A stretch of DNA of 64,000 nt. It comes from Echiichthys vipera (lineage: Eukaryota; Chordata; Actinopteri; Perciformes; Trachinidae). The position numbers were made by a program, and so were the translations under genes. This document shows, in pieces, positions 60,401-64,000 of the stretch; position 1 is the first letter of the stretch, and each line of letters opens with the position of its first letter. The notes under the pieces were generated by a model that saw only the letters and a list, made by a program, of their open reading frames with translations, had not been told where the DNA came from and did no database searches. The stretch lies in the NCBI GenBank assembly GCA_963691815.1, contig OY829669.1, positions 619,019 through 683,018 on the forward strand, read 5' to 3'.

Positions 60401-60900
60401 GTCTTTTTGCGTCTCTTTGTGTCTTTTTGTCTTTTTGCGTCTTTTTTTGTGTCTTTTTTGCATCTTTTTGCGTCTTTTTGCATCTTTTTGTGTCTTTTTT
60501 TGTGTCTTTTTTGCATCTTTTTGCGTCTTTTTGCATCTTTTTGTGTCTTTTTTGTGTCTTTTTTCTGTCTTTATGTGTCTTTTTTGTGTCTTTTTGGAGT
60601 CTTTTTGCGTTTTTTTGCGTCTTTTTTGAGTCTTTTTGCGTCTTTTTGTGTCTTTTTTGTGTCTTTTTGTCGTCTTTTGCGTATATTTGCATATTTTTGC
60701 GCCTTTTTGTGTGTTTTTGTCGTCTTTTGTGTCTTTTTGCGTCTTTTTTGCATCTTTTTGCGTCTTTTTTGCGTCTTTTTTTGTATCTTTTTGTGTCTTT
60801 TTGTGTCTCTTTGCATCTTTTTGTGTCTTTTTGCATCTTTTTGTGTCTTTTTTGTGTCTTTTTGTGTCTTTTTGTGTCTTTTTGTGTCTTTGTGTGGTTT
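60401..60900. repeat. (GTCTTTTTGY)n simple repeat, 500 bases
   Basis: About 50 units of 10-11 bases (GTCTTTTTGC, GTCTTTTTTGT, CATCTTTTTG). Long open frames here are Lys/Thr- or Phe/Cys/Leu-rich repeat translations and are not genes. Confidence 0.95.
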
Positions 60901-61034
60901 TTGGGGACCAGGATGATGGTGGAGCGTTTGAAGCAGGAGGGGACTTCACACAGCTCCAGAGATCTGTTGGAGATCTGAGTGAAGATGGGGGCCAGCTGGT
61001 CAGAGCAGAGTCTCAGGCAGGATGGGGACACATG
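60901..61034 (-). mobile_element. L2/Rex1-like RT N-terminal fragment
   Basis: Minus strand reads LRLCSDQLAPIFTQISNRSL, CEVPSCFKRSTIILVPKNH, the motif-0/1 region before the RT palm. The simple repeat interrupts it exactly after VPKNHTKT. Confidence 0.75.
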
Positions 61035-61114
61035 TATCTCATTGTATCACAGCTGTTGTTACCACCACTCATCACTGATCACATTTACCACCATAATTAT
61101 TATTACAATTTTTA

Positions 61115-61300
61115 GACTGGACTGGTTTAGGTCCCGAATGGAGGGCAGGTCGGCCTGATTGTCCGTTGCAGTCTGTTCCTGTTTGGTGGCCGATCCAAAC
61201 CAACAGTTACTGATGTGCACAGACAGACTGGAGGAGGATGGAGGAGTGAAAGATGGTGAGCAGCTCCTGAGGCAGGTTGAACTTCTTCAGCTGACAAAAC
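61115..61300 (-). mobile_element. L2/Rex1-like C-terminal fragment
   Basis: Minus strand reads LKKFNLPQELLTIFHSSIL, then PNRNRLQRTIR and DLPSIRDLNQS. Related to 57739-57985. Confidence 0.65.
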
Positions 61301-61308
61301 AACACGGT

Positions 61309-61618
61309 TAGTGTGAACTAAACAGGGCTGGTGTGTGAAGTGCAGTCTGTGTAAAGTTCTACATCCTGTGTCTTCTTCAAAATAAAAGTTAACTCACGTT
61401 TAGCAGTTACACGCTCTTAATGTGAAGGTGCACTGCAGGAAGTGTTCTGTTGTTATCTTCATCAGCAGCAGCTTAACACATCCTGAACCATGAGAACAGA
61501 CTCATGTCTTGTCTCACCTCACCTGCTCCTTGTTTCAATACTTTTTCTTTTTTAAATAAACTCTTGTTTCCATGACAACAAGCCCTGTCCACACTTTCTT
61601 CCTACTCTGTCTCCTTCT
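61309..61618 (+). repeat. 310-base direct repeat, left copy
   Basis: From TGTGAACTAAACAGGGCTGG to TCTGTCTCCTTCT. Nearly identical to 62656-62965 and contains TTTTTTAAATAAACTCTTG. Flanks a LINE 3' end. Confidence 0.9.
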
Positions 61619-61689
61619 GTCTCTCGCGCTCATACAAACTTTTTCAAGGGTTGTGAAAGCAACTTAAAAAAACATCACACCGCCACAGC

Positions 61690-62650
61690 TTCAGCAATGG
61701 AAGCTTTGAACATTGCCCACTCCGGTTCGATGCCCCCAACCTCCACAGGGACGCCAGAAAAGCTCCGCCGGAGGTGTGAGTTGAAGATTCGGTGCATTTA
61801 CACAAACAACAGTCAGAGTCCCACCTGCAGGTGTAAGGAGGCGACCATCTCGTCCACCGGGGGAAACTCCAACGCCGCGGTGCTTAGCCGGGGATTCAGG
61901 AGTATCCTCACACCCGCCCGGCGCCTCACACCCTGGGCAACTCCAGAGAAGAACAGGGTCAAAACACCTGTGACCCCTGTCTCCATCCAGGGGGTCCCTG
62001 TGGACCCTGTAGAGGAGTATAAGCACCTGGGGGTGAACTTCAATAATGAGTTGAACTGGACTAGAAACACAGAGGCGTCTACAAAAAGGGCCAAAGTGGA
62101 CTCTTCTTCCTGAGGAGGCTGAGGTCCTTTAACATCTGCCGGACGATGCTGAGGATGTTTCTGAGTCTGTTTCCAGTGTGATCGTCTTCACTGTGACACG
62201 CTGGGGCAGTGGGCTGAAGGTCGCAGACACCAACAGACTGAACACACTGATCAGGAGGGCCGGTGATGTGGTGGGGGAGGAGCTGGACACCCTGAGGACC
62301 GTGGCAGAGAGGAGGATGCTGTCCAGGCTCCGGTCTCTCCTGGACCAGGTCTCCCACCCTCTCTACGACACACTGGCCCAGCAGAGGAGCACCTTCAGCA
62401 GGAGACTCCTCGCACCCAGATGCACCACAGGAACTCTTTCCTGCCTGTGGTCATTAAACTATACAACGCATCCCTGGGAGAGTCTGACACCTGCTCTCTG
62501 TGATTCAGACTCAACCACAGACGATCTTTGATCACGTTTTCACTGCTGTAAATATTAAACTCTGTAAATTCAAATTTGAGCTTTTCTAATATGTGTTTAG
62601 TCTGTTTAATGTTTGTTGTTTGAGTCGTGCAACAACAATAATGAATCAAT
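61690..62650 (+). mobile_element. L2-like LINE 3' half
   Basis: Fragments in shifting frames: MEALNIAHSGSMPPTSTG (position 61697), VDPVEEYKHLGVNFNNELNW, FLRRLRSF, then VADTNRLNTLIRRAGDVVGE, RRMLSRLRSLLDQVSHPLYD, QQRSTFSRRLLAPRCTT. These are thumb and C-terminal parts of an L2-type ORF2. At least three frameshifts or stops. A short AT-rich 3' region follows. Confidence 0.7.
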
Positions 62651-62655
62651 CTGTT

Positions 62656-62965
62656 CAGTGTGAACTAAACAGGGCTGGTGTGTGAAGTGCAGTCTGTGTA
62701 AAGTTCTACATCCTGTGTCTTCTTCAAAATAAAACTCAACTCACTTTTAGCAGTTACACGCTCTTAATGTGAAGGTGCACTGCAGGAAGTGTTCTGTTTT
62801 TATCTTTATCAGCAGCAGCTTAACACATCCTGAACCATGAGAACAGACTCATGTCTTGTCTCACCTCACCTGCTCCTTGTTTCAACACTTTTTCTTTTTT
62901 AAATAAACTCTTGTATCCATGACAACAAGCCCTGTCCACACTTTCTTCCTACTCTGTCTCCTTCT
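62656..62965 (+). repeat. 310-base direct repeat, right copy
   Basis: Pairs with 61309-61618; few substitutions between the two. Directly followed by an RTE-like fragment. Confidence 0.9.
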
Positions 62966-62989
62966 TTGAACACTTTGAGGAACTCCTTA

Positions 62990-63702
62990 ATCCGACTAAC
63001 ACGCCCTCTTTAGTAGAGGCAGAGCTGGAGGATGATGGGGATCATTGTTAATATCTCTGGTGGAAGTCACTGAGGAAGTCAAACACCTCCACAGAGGCAA
63101 AGCCCCAGGGGTCGATGAGATTCGTCCTGAAATGCTGAAAGCTTTGGGTTTGGAGGGGCTGTCTTGGTCGATGTGTCTCTTCAACATTGCGTGGAAGTCT
63201 GGGACAGTGCCAAGGGAGTGGCAGACCGGGGTGGTGGTTCCCCTGTTTAAAAAGGGGGACCAGAGGGTGTGAGCCAATTACAGGGGTATCACACTACTCA
63301 GCCTCCCTGGTAAAGTCGACGCCAAGGTGCTGGAAAGGAGGTTCGTCCTGTAGTCGAACCTCAGACTGAAGAGGAACAATGTGGATTCAGTCCTGGACGT
63401 GGAACATCGAACCAGCTCTTCACTCTCAAGGATCCTGGAGGGGGTCTGGGAGTGTGCCCATCCAGTCTACATGTGTTTGTGGATCTGGAGAAGGCAAATG
63501 ACCGGGTTCCTCGGGAAATACTGTGGGAGGTGCTGCGGGAGTCTGGGGTGAGGGGGTCACTTCTGCGGGCCGTCCAATCTCTGTACACCCAAAGCGAGAG
63601 CTGTGTCCGGATCCTTGGCAGTAAGTCGGATTCGTTCCCGGTGGGGGTCGGCCTCCGCCAGGGGTGCACTTTGTCACCAATCCTGTTTGTGATTAAGCAG
63701 TA
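62990..63702 (+). mobile_element. RTE-like LINE RT fragment
   Basis: Reads EVTEEVKHLHRGKAPGVDEI, MCLFNIAWKSGTVPREWQTG, VVVPLFKKGDQRV, NYRGITLLS, FVDLEKANDRVPREILWEVL, VGVGLRQGCTLSPILFVI: RT motifs from the KAPG region to the RQGCTLSP block. The usual FDR appears as NDR. A stop at 63270 and a later frameshift break the frame. It is cut before the palm aspartates by the next element. Confidence 0.85.
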
Positions 63703-63713
63703 AGATTACATTA

Positions 63714-64000
63714 TTATATGAATCCACCACTTACGAGTGGTGGATTCATATTTTGCCTGATCAGGTGATCTAGTCCGGAGGTGTCAGCCGTGGTATCCCT
63801 TAGCCTGACGTACTGTGGCCTGTCAGTGAGGTAGTCTCTGACCCAGTCCACCAGATAGGGGTCCACTCCCATCCTGTTCAGTGTGTCCTGAAGTATAGGG
63901 GGCTGGATGATGTTAAAGGCACTGGAGAAGTCCAGGGAGAGAGTCCTCGCTGTGCTGCTTCCCTTATCCAGATGGGAGTGGACTCGGTGCAGCATGTAGA
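63714..64000 (-). mobile_element. L2/Rex1-like RT fragment, running off the window
   Basis: Open on the minus strand: MLHRVHSHLDKGSSTARTLS, LDFSSAFNIIQPPILQDTLN, VDWVRDYLTDRPQYVRLRD. About 95% like the matching part of 57027-57435 by eye. It begins at a perfect 16-base inverted repeat (63716-63751). Confidence 0.8.

Noticed and set aside
60363..61031. Lys/Thr-rich frame of 222 codons
   Set aside because: Only the first ~45 codons are LINE RT; the rest translates the GTCTTTTTGY simple repeat.

Overview
The window looks like vertebrate nuclear DNA, most probably from a teleost fish. It has no prokaryotic operons. It carries GT-AG spliced genes with TATA boxes and AATAAA signals, long CA, TTC and TCC microsatellites, and fragments of LINE families typical of fish (L2/Rex1-like, RTE/Rex3-like, and an R2-like zinc-finger/endonuclease tail). 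No species can be named. More than half of the window is tandem repeat.

Layout. (1) 1-36.4 kb holds four copies of one small spliced gene for a predicted secreted, Cys-poor, helical protein. Copy A (minus, last exons outside the window) and copy B (plus) are head to head and form a large inverted repeat around a 27-bp minisatellite. Copies B, C and D are direct repeats with starts at 9663, 24966 and 34150. The spacers are built from the same parts each time: a ~470-bp flank, a ~0.5-kb composite block, blocks of the CpG-rich 27-bp minisatellite, CA microsatellites and a short dispersed repeat. A candidate solo LTR lies in the C-D spacer, and only its 5' end is left in the B-C spacer. (2) 36.7-54.7 kb is one nearly unbroken array of about 900 copies of a 20-bp unit, with visible higher-order duplications. 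(3) 54.7-64 kb is a patchwork of truncated LINE pieces in both orientations, with a simple repeat and several paired repeats. No host gene was recognised there.

The gene family is the most interesting content. Every copy starts with the same secretory leader (MMTPKIALTV...), followed by a 31-residue module encoded by a pair of exons (46 + 47 nt). Copies A, B and C carry three modules and copy D one. The 3' end differs between copies: B encodes a Gly-Lys-Arg-Arg motif, C has Ser in place of the Gly, and D has lost the penultimate splice donor to a TTC microsatellite and reads into a poly-Ser tail. I did not recognise the family.

Exon limits were read by hand from splice signals and reading phase. 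B and C each give a continuous 170-residue frame over 12 exons. Very long open frames in the minisatellites (up to 2676 codons) come from stop-free repeat units and are not annotated as genes.
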